Positions 55,863 through 64,000 of a stretch of 64,000 nt of DNA are shown here, piece by piece. Positions within the stretch are counted from its first letter, which is position 1, and every line of letters starts with the position of its first letter. Below the pieces are notes generated by a model. That model did not search any database. It worked only from the letters and a program-made list of their open reading frames with translations, and was not told where the DNA came from. Source of the stretch: Ochrobactrum vermis (lineage in GTDB: Bacteria > Pseudomonadota > Alphaproteobacteria > Rhizobiales > Rhizobiaceae); the NCBI RefSeq assembly GCF_002975205.1, contig NZ_PCOC01000001.1:1116001-1180000 (forward strand), given 5' to 3'. Both the position numbers and the translations under genes were made by a program.

Positions 55863-58622
55863 TTAGAAGAAGCCCTTCTTCTGCCACCAGCCTGCGCGCT
55901 TGGGCTTTTGCTCTTCGCCCTCGCTCGAGGTTACAACAGGCTCAGCGCTTTTCTGCGGTTCGGCAATTGTTGCCACCTCTGCTTCGGCCACCACTGCTTC
56001 TTCGACTTCGACAATCGGTTTGGCGGCAGCTCGGCGGGTACGCCGCTTCGGCTTCTCGGCTTCTGCTTCCGGCTCATCAGCGACCGCTACTGGCTCGACG
56101 GGAGCTTCTTCAGCCGCCTTCTTGCGAGTACGAGTCTTGCGGGCTGGCTTGGCAGGCTGTTCCTCTACCTCGACGGCAACCACTTCCTCAGCCACTTCTT
56201 CAGTCTTTGCAGACTTGCGAGCACGAGGCTTGCGAGCGGGCTTGGCGGGCTTTTCCTCAACTGCCGTTTCGGCAACGGGAACAGCCGCTTCTGTGGCCTC
56301 GGCCGCAACTTCTTCAGCAACCGCTTCTTCGACCTTTACCGGCAGAACCGGCGTATAGCCGACGAACTCAGGATCAGGAACCTTGCGCGCACGGGGTTCG
56401 TCGTCGCGACGATTCTTTCTCCCGCCACGGCGACCACGGCGACGCTTCTTGCGGCGATCTTCTTCGCTCAATGAAGCATTCGAAGATGTTTCCTGGGATT
56501 CATCGGCGTCATCGTCTTCGTCAGAAGCTTCGTCCGAACCGGAATCGGCTGTTGCAGGCTGTTCCTGGTTCTCGCGATCACGTCCACCGCGACGACGACG
56601 GCGGCGGCGACGCTTGCGGTCAGCTTCATCACCACGATCTTCACGAACCTGAACGTCAGCCGTCGTTTCTTCTTCGGCTTCGTCCTCATCAACCGGGACT
56701 TCCGGATCTTCAATGTCGTCCTCGATATAGGCCATCGGTTGCACCGGAGGCTGGGTTATCGGCCGTGTTGACGGCGCACCCTTGTCGATGACGAAATGCT
56801 GGTGGCCGACACTTTCATCGGCGTCAATGCTGATCGCGGCACCGAAGCGTCCTTCCAGATCGGCAAGGAGCTGGCGCTTGTGATTGAGAACATAAAGCGC
56901 CGATGCAGCCGGTGTGCGGACGTGAATGTCGAAACCGGAATGACGCAGCAGATAATCCTCAATGCCGCGAATAATATGCAGCGCCATGGAGGAATCCGAG
57001 CGGATATGGCCAGTGCCACCGCAATGCTGGCAAACCTGCATCGTGCTTTCAAGCACGGATGCACGGATACGCTGGCGCGACATTTCCAGGAGGCCGAAAT
57101 GCGAGATGCGGCCCACCTGAATGCGAGCACGGTCATCTTTCAGGCAGTCCTTCATCTTCTTTTCGACAGCGCGATTGTTGCGCTTTTCTTCCATGTCGAT
57201 GAAGTCGACGACGATCAGGCCGGCAAGGTCGCGCAGGCGTAGCTGGCGTGCAACTTCTTCGGCAGCTTCCAGGTTGGTCTGGAGTGCTGTGTCCTCAATC
57301 GAATGTTCGCGCGTCGAACGCCCCGAGTTGACGTCGATGGCAACGAGCGCTTCGGTCTGGTTGATGATCAGATAACCGCCCGATTTGAGCGTCACCTGCG
57401 GCAGCAGCATGCGGTCGAGCTGTGCTTCAACCCCGTTGCGCGTGAAAATAGGAACCTGTTCGCGGTACGGCTGAACAACCTTTGCATGGCTCGGCATGAG
57501 CATGCGCATGAAGTCTTTGGCCTCGCGGTAGCCGTTCTCGCCGGAAACGAGGATTTCCGCGATGTCCTTGTTATAGAGGTCACGGATCGAGCGCTTGATC
57601 AGGCTGCCTTCCTCGTAGACGAGGGCAGGTGCTGTCGATTGCAGCGTCAGTGTGCGCACATTTTCCCAAAGGCGCATCAGGTATTCGTAGTCGCGCTTGA
57701 CTTCGGCCTTGGTGCGGTTCGCACCGGCCGTGCGCAGGATCACACCCATGCCCTGCGGCACTTCGAGTTCCTTGACAATTTCCTTGAGGCGCTTGCGATC
57801 CTGCGGATTGGTGATCTTGCGCGAAATGCCGCCGCCGCGTGCGGTGTTTGGCATCAACACCGAATAGCGTCCGGCAAGCGAGAGGTAGGTCGTGAGAGCT
57901 GCGCCCTTGTTGCCGCGCTCTTCCTTGACCACCTGCACCAGAATAATCTGGCGACGCTTGATAACCTCCTGAATGTTGTACTGACGACGATTGGTGCGGG
58001 TATGCGTCGGAAGCTCTTCAAGAGCATCTTCCGAGCCGACCGACTCAACCATATCCTCTTCATTTTCGACGTCGTCTTCGTCACCGTTTTCGACAGCCTC
58101 GGAGATCACGTCGCCTTTCTGGGAAAGGGCAATGGCCGGAGTGCCCGGTACGTAATTTTCAAAGTCCGGACCAACAGGTTCAGCCGCTGGCAATTCCTTG
58201 TCGGAAGCATTGGCTTGCGCGTCACCAGCCTGACCATCACGACGACCGCGACGACGGTTGCGACGCGAACGGTCGTTTCGTTCGGTACGCTCGCTCTTGG
58301 CGCGAGGTTCGTCTTCATCGTCTTCGGCACGCGCGGCCTTTGCTTCTGCTTCAAGCAAAGCGAGACGATCTGCTACCGGGATTTGGTAGTAGTCAGGATG
58401 GATTTCCGAGAATGCGAGGAAGCCATGGCGATTGCCGCCATATTCCACGAACGCAGCCTGAAGCGATGGTTCGACGCGGGTGACGCGTGCGAGGTAGATA
58501 TTGCCTTTTAGCTGCTTCTTGTGTTCCGACTCAAAGTCGAATTCTTCAATCTTGTTGCCCCGAGTAACGATAACCCGGGTCTCCTCCGGGTGGGAGGCAT
58601 CTATGAGCATTTTGTTGGACAT
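55863..58622 (-). CDS. rne: Ribonuclease E
   Basis: 919 residues. The S1 RNA-binding domain near the N-terminus is split by a highly charged insert of about 130 residues (from about 80 to 210), as in other alphaproteobacteria. The catalytic core contains VAIDVNSGRSTREHSIEDT (magnesium Asp residues) and the zinc-link CQHCGG. The C-terminal third is an Arg/Glu-rich disordered scaffold with repeated KPAKPARK-type units and ends in RAGWWQKKGFF, a GWW motif known in Caulobacter RNase E to bind PNPase. The ATG at 58622 (MSNKMLIDAS) is used. Confidence 0.95.
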   Translation of the reverse strand: MSNKMLIDASHPEETRVIVTRGNKIEEFDFESEHKKQLKGNIYLARVTRVEPSLQAAFVEYGGNRHGFLAFSEIHPDYYQIPVADRLALLEAEAKAARAEDDEDEPRAKSERTERNDRSRRNRRRGRRDGQAGDAQANASDKELPAAEPVGPDFENYVPGTPAIALSQKGDVISEAVENGDEDDVENEEDMVESVGSEDALEELPTHTRTNRRQYNIQEVIKRRQIILVQVVKEERGNKGAALTTYLSLAGRYSVLMPNTARGGGISRKITNPQDRKRLKEIVKELEVPQGMGVILRTAGANRTKAEVKRDYEYLMRLWENVRTLTLQSTAPALVYEEGSLIKRSIRDLYNKDIAEILVSGENGYREAKDFMRMLMPSHAKVVQPYREQVPIFTRNGVEAQLDRMLLPQVTLKSGGYLIINQTEALVAIDVNSGRSTREHSIEDTALQTNLEAAEEVARQLRLRDLAGLIVVDFIDMEEKRNNRAVEKKMKDCLKDDRARIQVGRISHFGLLEMSRQRIRASVLESTMQVCQHCGGTGHIRSDSSMALHIIRGIEDYLLRHSGFDIHVRTPAASALYVLNHKRQLLADLEGRFGAAISIDADESVGHQHFVIDKGAPSTRPITQPPVQPMAYIEDDIEDPEVPVDEDEAEEETTADVQVREDRGDEADRKRRRRRRRRGGRDRENQEQPATADSGSDEASDEDDDADESQETSSNASLSEEDRRKKRRRGRRGGRKNRRDDEPRARKVPDPEFVGYTPVLPVKVEEAVAEEVAAEATEAAVPVAETAVEEKPAKPARKPRARKSAKTEEVAEEVVAVEVEEQPAKPARKTRTRKKAAEEAPVEPVAVADEPEAEAEKPKRRTRRAAAKPIVEVEEAVVAEAEVATIAEPQKSAEPVVTSSEGEEQKPKRAGWWQKKGFF

Positions 58623-59322
58623 TATTGTCTTTCCTGCCGGCGCCAAGACGCAAAACGCGTGCGCCGGACGAAACCCTGAAGGCTGCCGTGTTCACTGCGT
58701 TGCATCTGCCGGATGATTCTGGGTTCGTCGGAATAAAAGCTGCTGCCTCCGCGCGCGACGGCCTCGTGGCGATCACGGTCTTCAGGCTCGCACTGGTCAG
58801 TCTTGCTTGACCCATAGCTGTTCCGAACGAAACGACCTCATATATGACCCGGAAAAGCCGGGCCGACCTATTTGCTCTTTTCGAGCGTTGGCGACAGCGC
58901 GTAAAGGTACGCAGTCGGCCGATAGAAACGGAGGGCGGGGGAGCCACATCTCCGCTGAATTCTGTGCTGGTTATCGGCGGCGGCGAATGAATATGCCGCT
59001 GTTTTCGCTATCATTCCTTGCGGTTCGTTTTGAGAACCGGCAAACGATTCTGATAGTTCACCCAAAACCTTCCATAGCTTTTATGGCGTCGTTTGAACGA
59101 TGACAAGTACGAATATCATTTGACATTCGCATCGCAATTTCGCCGAAAGCTGAGTATAGGACCTATTCAAGGTCGAAATACGGCTGGAAATCCTTCATTA
59201 ACTGTAGTTCTGTACGAGTGTTTTAATGGGTATTCGGGCGAGATGGTGCAGGGGCAAGCGTGCCGGTATCGCGATTATTGATACCAGTCATTCAATGATG
59301 TTGTTCTTGATTGTGGCGGCTG
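58623..59322. other. 700-base non-coding interval between divergent rne and amiC
   Basis: No supported gene. The rne side likely holds a long untranslated leader, as RNase E in other bacteria controls its own leader. A CCCGGAAAAGCCGGG hairpin stands near 58849-58863. amiC's promoter must also be here. Confidence 0.55.
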
Positions 59323-60588
59323 ATGCATTTTCGAAGCGCTGAAAACGCTGTGACACGATTGCCGAGTGCAGGATGCCTCCTGGCATTGGTAGCTCTTCTG
59401 TCGGCTTTCCTGTTCCAGGCCGCATCTGCCTTCGCTGCCGATCGCGTCACTTCTCCGATATCTGCGCTGACTTTCCGTATGGCCGGGGACGATCTGCGAA
59501 CGCGCATCGTCGTCATGTTCGATCGGGAACCAAAGCTCTCGACCTTGCTTCTCAATAATCCGCATCGTCTCGTCGTCGATTTGCCTGAAACACGCTTTGG
59601 TTTCGATGACAAAAGCCTGGAAGCCCGAGGGCTCGTATCTCGCGTTCGCTATGGACTCGTCGGCAAGGGCCGTTCACGCTTGATCTTGACACTACGCGGT
59701 CCTTTCAAGGTTGAGGACCTTCGCGTTCTGAAAAATGAAAGTGAATCAGGCTATCGCTTGGTCGCCGATATCGTTGCGACTTCGGACCGGGAGTTTACTG
59801 AACAACTGAAAGGCCTCGAGGAAATAACAAGCTCGACGGACCGTGGTGAAAAGCCCATTCAGGCCGCATCACAAAATGCGTCTGCCGCGCGTCCGTTTAC
59901 CGTTATGATCGATCCCGGTCACGGCGGTATCGATAGTGGAGCGGAAAGCCTCAGTGGCATCAAGGAAAAAGATCTGACGCTCGCTTTCGGGCAGGAACTG
60001 AAAGATCGCCTGGCGCAGGAAAACAACATCAAAGTTCTGATGACCCGCGCTGATGATACTTTTCTGCGGCTTTCCGAACGGGTGCGGATCGCCCGCCAGC
60101 ATGAAGCGGATCTGTTTATTTCCATCCATGCCGATACAATCAACCAGCACGATATCCGCGGTGCAACAGTTTATACGATCTCCGATAAGGCATCGGACTC
60201 CGTTGCGCGCGCCATGGCCGAGCGTGAAAACAAGTCAGACAGCCTTGCAGGTGCTGCTCCCGAAGAGCAGCCCGAGGTCACTGACATTCTACTCGATCTG
60301 ACAAGACGTGAAACGCATACATTCTCGCTGAGTTTTGCTGAAAAGGTGATTCATTCCCTGCAAGGACAGGTGAATCTCATCAACAATCCGCATCGTTTTG
60401 CCGGTTTTCAGGTGCTGCGCGCGCCGGATGTGCCATCCGTTCTGATCGAAATCGGGTATCTGTCCAACGCCGAGGATGAAAAGCTAATCAGTAACCCGGA
60501 ATGGCGCAAGAGGCTCGCGGATCGGTTGGCGATTGCTATCAAGGCTTTCGAAACGTTGAAGCATCCGGCAAATATGAGCAAAGGGTAG
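59323..60588 (+). CDS. amiC: N-acetylmuramoyl-L-alanine amidase with AMIN domain
   Basis: 421 residues. A signal peptide ends near ASAFA. An AMIN domain (about residues 40-150, ...LLLNNPHRLVVDLPETRF) targets it to the septum. The Amidase_3 domain has all zinc ligands and the catalytic Glu: MIDPGHGGIDSGAE, GIKEKDLTLAF, FISIHADTINQHD, VPSVLIEIGYLSN. It splits septal peptidoglycan. Such enzymes need an activator with a degenerate LytM domain, and one is encoded at 33308. Start choice between 59311 (TTG) and 59323 (ATG) is open. Confidence 0.92.
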   Translation: MHFRSAENAVTRLPSAGCLLALVALLSAFLFQAASAFAADRVTSPISALTFRMAGDDLRTRIVVMFDREPKLSTLLLNNPHRLVVDLPETRFGFDDKSLEARGLVSRVRYGLVGKGRSRLILTLRGPFKVEDLRVLKNESESGYRLVADIVATSDREFTEQLKGLEEITSSTDRGEKPIQAASQNASAARPFTVMIDPGHGGIDSGAESLSGIKEKDLTLAFGQELKDRLAQENNIKVLMTRADDTFLRLSERVRIARQHEADLFISIHADTINQHDIRGATVYTISDKASDSVARAMAERENKSDSLAGAAPEEQPEVTDILLDLTRRETHTFSLSFAEKVIHSLQGQVNLINNPHRFAGFQVLRAPDVPSVLIEIGYLSNAEDEKLISNPEWRKRLADRLAIAIKAFETLKHPANMSKG

Positions 60589-60852
60589 GGATCTAGAAAG
60601 TGGGTATACCCCGCTTGGAGTTAGATGCACTTCAGCTTATAAGATGCATGGTTGCAACAGTTTTGTGGATTTTCGTCGTGCGGACGAAAGTGACCGCGTT
60701 AAATTGGTAAAAACACGTAAACCATCTTGCCTTTGACTCATTTGCTGGTCACTAAGCCAGTGGTTGCTATATGGCAAAATTGGGTTAAAGGGTTGGCTGT
60801 TCGTGCTTTGACCCTTATCATGTGAATAATCTGAAGGCAGGATTCCGCATTT

Positions 60853-63312
60853 ATGGTAAGGCTTATCGGATATTTCTTCGGGATCGGAACGGTGCTGATG
60901 CTCCTCGTGGCAGGCGGCGTCGCCCTTTACGTCGGAAGTCTCACGAAGGATTTGCCAGATTACGAGGTGCTCGCAAAATACGAGCCGCCCGTAATGACGC
61001 GCGTTCACGCCTCGGATGGTAGCCTCATGGCAGAGTTTGCCCGTGAGCGCCGTCTTTATATTCCCATTCAGGCTGTGCCCAACCGCGTCAAAGCGGCTTT
61101 CGTTTCGGCTGAAGACAAGACCTTCTATGAACATCATGGCCTCGACTTCGCGGGTCTTGCCCGCGCCATGATCACGAACGTCAAGAATATGGGCTCTGGC
61201 CGCCGTCCGGTCGGCGCATCCACGATCACCCAGCAGGTCGCAAAAAACTTCCTTCTGACGTCGATGCAGACCTATGATCGCAAGATCAAGGAAGCCATTC
61301 TGGCGATGCGCATTGAGCAGGCTTACTCCAAGGACCGTATTCTCGAACTTTACCTCAATGAAATCTTCTTCGGTCTTGGTTCCTACGGTATTGCCAGCGC
61401 GGCATTGACCTATTTCGACAAATCGGTCGGCGAGCTTTCTATCGCGGAAAGCGCATATCTTGCAGCTTTGCCGAAAGGCCCGAACAATTATCATCCGTTC
61501 CGCCAGCCGGAGCGCGCCATCGAGCGCCGCAACTGGGTGATCGACCGGATGAGCGAAAACGGCTACATCACCGCCGAAGAAGCCGCAGAAGCCAAGAAGC
61601 AGCCGCTCGGCGTGAAGGAGCGTTCGGACGCCCATTATGTGTTTGCGTCGGAATATTTCACCGAGGAAGTACGTCGCCAGATCATCCAGAAATACGGCGT
61701 CGATGCGCTTTACGAAGGCGGCCTTTCTGTTCGTACAACGCTGAACCCGACCCTTCAGATTGAGGCGCGCAAGTCCTTGCAGGCGGCGCTGCTCCGTTAC
61801 GACGAGGCGCGCGGTTGGCGTGGGCCGATGAAGAATGTCGAGCTTGGCAATGACTGGGGTACGGCATTCGGCGATATGCAGTCCTACGCGGATGTGCCGG
61901 AATGGCAGCTCGCGATCGTGCTCAATGTTTCTGCTGCAGGCGCGGATATTGGTCTGCAGCCGCCGCTTGAGGCATCAGGCTCCCGCAGCAAGGAACGCAA
62001 GCGCGCGTTCATCGCTGCCGACGATATGAAGTGGGCGATGCGCGTCGTGAATATCGGCGGCAAGCGCACCAGCGCAAAGTCGCCGGAAGGTGTTTTGAAG
62101 GCGGGTGACATCGTCTATGTCTCCAAGGAAGGCGATTCCCGCTATCGCCTCCAACAGCCGCCGAAACTTGAGGGTGCGCTCGTTGCCATGGACCCGCATA
62201 CGGGCCGTGTTCTGGCCATGGTCGGCGGCTTCTCTTACGCTGAATCGGAATTTAATCGCGCAACGCAGGCCTATCGCCAGCCAGGTTCCTCGTTCAAGCC
62301 GTTCGTTTATGCTGCGGCACTCGATAACGGCTATACGCCTGCTTCCGTGGTTCTGGATGGCCCGCTGGAAGTCAATCAGGGTGGCTCGCTTGGCGTCTGG
62401 GCCCCGAAGAATTATTCCGGCAAGTTCTCCGGCCCTTCCACGCTGCGCTACGGTATCGAACAGTCGCGCAACGTGATGACCGTGCGTCTGGCGCAGGACA
62501 TGGGCATGAAGCTCGTGGCCGAATATGCTGAACGCTTCGGGATCTACGACAAGATGCTGCCGGTTCTTTCGATGGCGCTCGGCGCAGGCGAAACGACGGT
62601 TCTGCGCATGGTGACGGCCTATTCCATCATGGCGAATGGCGGCCAGAGCATAACGCCGTCCATGATCGACCGCATTCAGGATCGCTACGGCAAGACTGTA
62701 TTCAAGCACGATGCTCGCCAGTGCGAGGGCTGCAACGCGCAAGACTGGGCCAATCAGGACGAGCCAACATTGATCGATAATCGCGATCAGGTGCTCGACC
62801 CCATGACCGCCTATCAGATCACCTCGATGATGGAAGGTGTCGTTCAGCGCGGTACGGCGCAGATCTTGAAGAGCCTCGATCGTCCAATGGCCGGCAAGAC
62901 CGGTACGACGAACGACGAGAAGGACGCTTGGTTTGTAGGCTTCACGCCTGATCTCGTGGTTGGTGTCTTCATGGGCTATGACACGCCGACGCCGCTCGGA
63001 CGCGGCAACACGGGTGGCGGTCTGGCGGCGCCAGTGTTCAAGTCCTTCATGGAGCAGGCTCTGGCCGGAACGCCGAAAGTGGATTTCCGCGTACCTGAAG
63101 GCATGACGGTTATCGCTATCAACCGGAAGACCGGCATGCGGGCCAATCAGGGTGATCCGAATGTGATCATGGAGGCTTTCAAGCCGGGCACAGGTCCGTC
63201 TGACAGCTATTCGGTCATTGGTATGGATTCGTTCCGTGAAGGCTCACCAGTTGCGCCACAGTCGCCGCAGGCAACACGTGCGATCAACTCCGGTTCCGGC
63301 GGGCTTTACTGA
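60853..63312 (+). CDS. mrcA: Penicillin-binding protein 1A, bifunctional
   Basis: 819 residues. One N-terminal transmembrane helix. The GT51 glycosyltransferase has Glu87 in SAEDKTFYEHHG and ASTITQQVAKNFLL; an OB-like domain follows; the transpeptidase has SSFK with Ser479, SRN in the second motif and KTG at 682-684. It polymerises and cross-links peptidoglycan. The C-terminus is short and polar. It stands 264 bases after amiC. Confidence 0.96.
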   Translation: MVRLIGYFFGIGTVLMLLVAGGVALYVGSLTKDLPDYEVLAKYEPPVMTRVHASDGSLMAEFARERRLYIPIQAVPNRVKAAFVSAEDKTFYEHHGLDFAGLARAMITNVKNMGSGRRPVGASTITQQVAKNFLLTSMQTYDRKIKEAILAMRIEQAYSKDRILELYLNEIFFGLGSYGIASAALTYFDKSVGELSIAESAYLAALPKGPNNYHPFRQPERAIERRNWVIDRMSENGYITAEEAAEAKKQPLGVKERSDAHYVFASEYFTEEVRRQIIQKYGVDALYEGGLSVRTTLNPTLQIEARKSLQAALLRYDEARGWRGPMKNVELGNDWGTAFGDMQSYADVPEWQLAIVLNVSAAGADIGLQPPLEASGSRSKERKRAFIAADDMKWAMRVVNIGGKRTSAKSPEGVLKAGDIVYVSKEGDSRYRLQQPPKLEGALVAMDPHTGRVLAMVGGFSYAESEFNRATQAYRQPGSSFKPFVYAAALDNGYTPASVVLDGPLEVNQGGSLGVWAPKNYSGKFSGPSTLRYGIEQSRNVMTVRLAQDMGMKLVAEYAERFGIYDKMLPVLSMALGAGETTVLRMVTAYSIMANGGQSITPSMIDRIQDRYGKTVFKHDARQCEGCNAQDWANQDEPTLIDNRDQVLDPMTAYQITSMMEGVVQRGTAQILKSLDRPMAGKTGTTNDEKDAWFVGFTPDLVVGVFMGYDTPTPLGRGNTGGGLAAPVFKSFMEQALAGTPKVDFRVPEGMTVIAINRKTGMRANQGDPNVIMEAFKPGTGPSDSYSVIGMDSFREGSPVAPQSPQATRAINSGSGGLY

Positions 63313-63469
63313 TCGGGAAAAGCAGGGCTTTACCCTTTACACTGCGCCGCGCGCTCACTATGGTCCGCGGCGCCTGGACTGACCGTCCATACCCGAAAGT
63401 CTGAGCCTCATAATTGACCGGCTCAGCTTCTCAGATGAAATAGACTGATATTGAAGGAACGATTTGCCC

Positions 63470-64000
63470 ATGCGCGCGGAAATCGAGACGCTGGTTGACG
63501 AAATCAAGCAGGCCATAAGCCTGCTGAGGAGGCATCTTTGACTGGGATCAGGCGATAAAACGTCTCGGCTATCTCAATCAGAGAGCTGAAGATCCCACGC
63601 TTTGGAATGATGCACAGGAAGCCCAGAAGCTGATGCGCGAGCGCCAGCAGCTGGAAGACAGCATCAATGGCATCAATCAGCTTACCCAGACGCTGAACGA
63701 CAGCATCGAACTCATCGCCATGGGCGAGGAAGAAGACGACAAGTCGATCATTCAGGATGCGGAAAACACCATCCGTGAACTGAAGGTCGAGATTGATCGT
63801 CGCCAGATCGACATGCTGCTATCGGGCGAAGCCGACGCGAACGATACCTATATCGAAGTGCATGCCGGTGCTGGTGGTACGGAAAGCCAGGATTGGGCGT
63901 CGATGCTGCTGCGCATGTATACGCGCTGGGCGGAACGGAGCGGCCGCAAGGTCGAAGTGATGGAAGTGCATGATGGCGAAGAAGCAGGCATCAAGTCCGC
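63470..64000 (+). CDS. prfB: Peptide chain release factor 2, N-terminal part, with programmed +1 frameshift
   Basis: The first 23 codons run from ATG 63470 to CTT 63536-63538, then an in-frame TGA. A +1 shift continues with GAC TGG GAT CAG (DWDQAIKRLGYLNQRAEDPTLW), which is clear RF2 sequence through to the window edge (VHAGAGGTESQDWASMLLRMY). The GGQ motif lies beyond 64000. RF2 recognises UGA and UAA, so its level is self-controlled: low RF2 lets ribosomes shift at the UGA. GAAGGA precedes the start by 10 bases. Confidence 0.95.
63527..63542 (+). promoter_or_regulatory. RF2 programmed +1 frameshift site
   Basis: An internal Shine-Dalgarno AGGAGG (63527-63532) stands three bases before CTT TGA C (63536-63542), the same layout as in E. 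coli prfB. The SD drives the slip from CTT to TTT in the +1 frame. Confidence 0.95.

Noticed and set aside
57303..58511. 402-codon plus-strand frame opposite rne
   Set aside because: Entirely inside the rne catalytic core and S1 region on the other strand; no motif or ribosome site supports it.

Overview
The window is ordinary, densely coded chromosome (about 90% coding) from an alphaproteobacterium of the order Rhizobiales. It most likely comes from Brucellaceae of the Ochrobactrum/Brucella type. Indicators are a very-long-chain lipid A fatty acid cluster (acpXL and paired ketoacyl synthases), a Sel1-repeat ExoR, a fused SecDF, mitochondrion-like complex I factors, the order nagZ-scpA-scpB-tatABC-serS-surE-pcm, an RNase E with an inserted S1 domain and a GWW tail, and scattered palindromic repeats of the GCATGTC type. 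I see no prophage, insertion sequence, CRISPR array or rRNA gene.

Layout. 1-3233 (minus): acpXL, a catalytically dead ketoacyl synthase, an active one, and the start of an alcohol dehydrogenase gene. 3448-9157: a GH108 muramidase, aldose epimerase, KDG kinase, a phnM pair away from the C-P lyase core, and a HAD phosphatase. 9547-18969: dusA, a membrane aspartic protease, cobS/cobT divergently arranged, an Lrp regulator, an iron-sulfur uracil-DNA glycosylase with a nuclease, exoR, xthA, a TerB-like protein and erpA. 19149-34612 (plus): dgt, argS, a giant SPOR membrane protein, nagZ, scpAB, tatABC, serS, surE, pcm and an NlpD/DipM-like amidase activator. 34684-41181: a DUF815 ATPase, yajC, secDF, two homologues of mitochondrial complex I assembly factors, and trmFO.

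41246-41588 (minus) is the most interesting stretch. A 48-residue DUF1127 protein is followed by four consecutive stem-loops whose minus-strand loops all carry UCCUCCUCCC, an anti-Shine-Dalgarno sequence. This is the architecture of the CcsR/cuckoo small RNAs and their DUF1127 partner. The rest holds two DUF membrane proteins, tRNA-Leu, tig, gatB, an acetyltransferase, the complex I subunit NDUFA12, DUF2155, then (minus) an M48 protease, a DsbA-like protein, aroQ, accB, accC and aat. It ends with an aminotransferase, rne, amiC, the PBP1A gene and the start of prfB with its programmed frameshift.

Several genes converge on the cell envelope: the muramidase, NagZ, the SPOR protein, the NlpD/DipM-like factor, AmiC and PBP1A could act together in peptidoglycan growth, septum splitting and recycling. 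Others serve protein export (TatABC, YajC, SecDF, DsbA, M48) and translation (ArgS, SerS, GatB, DusA, TrmFO, Tig, Aat, RF2).
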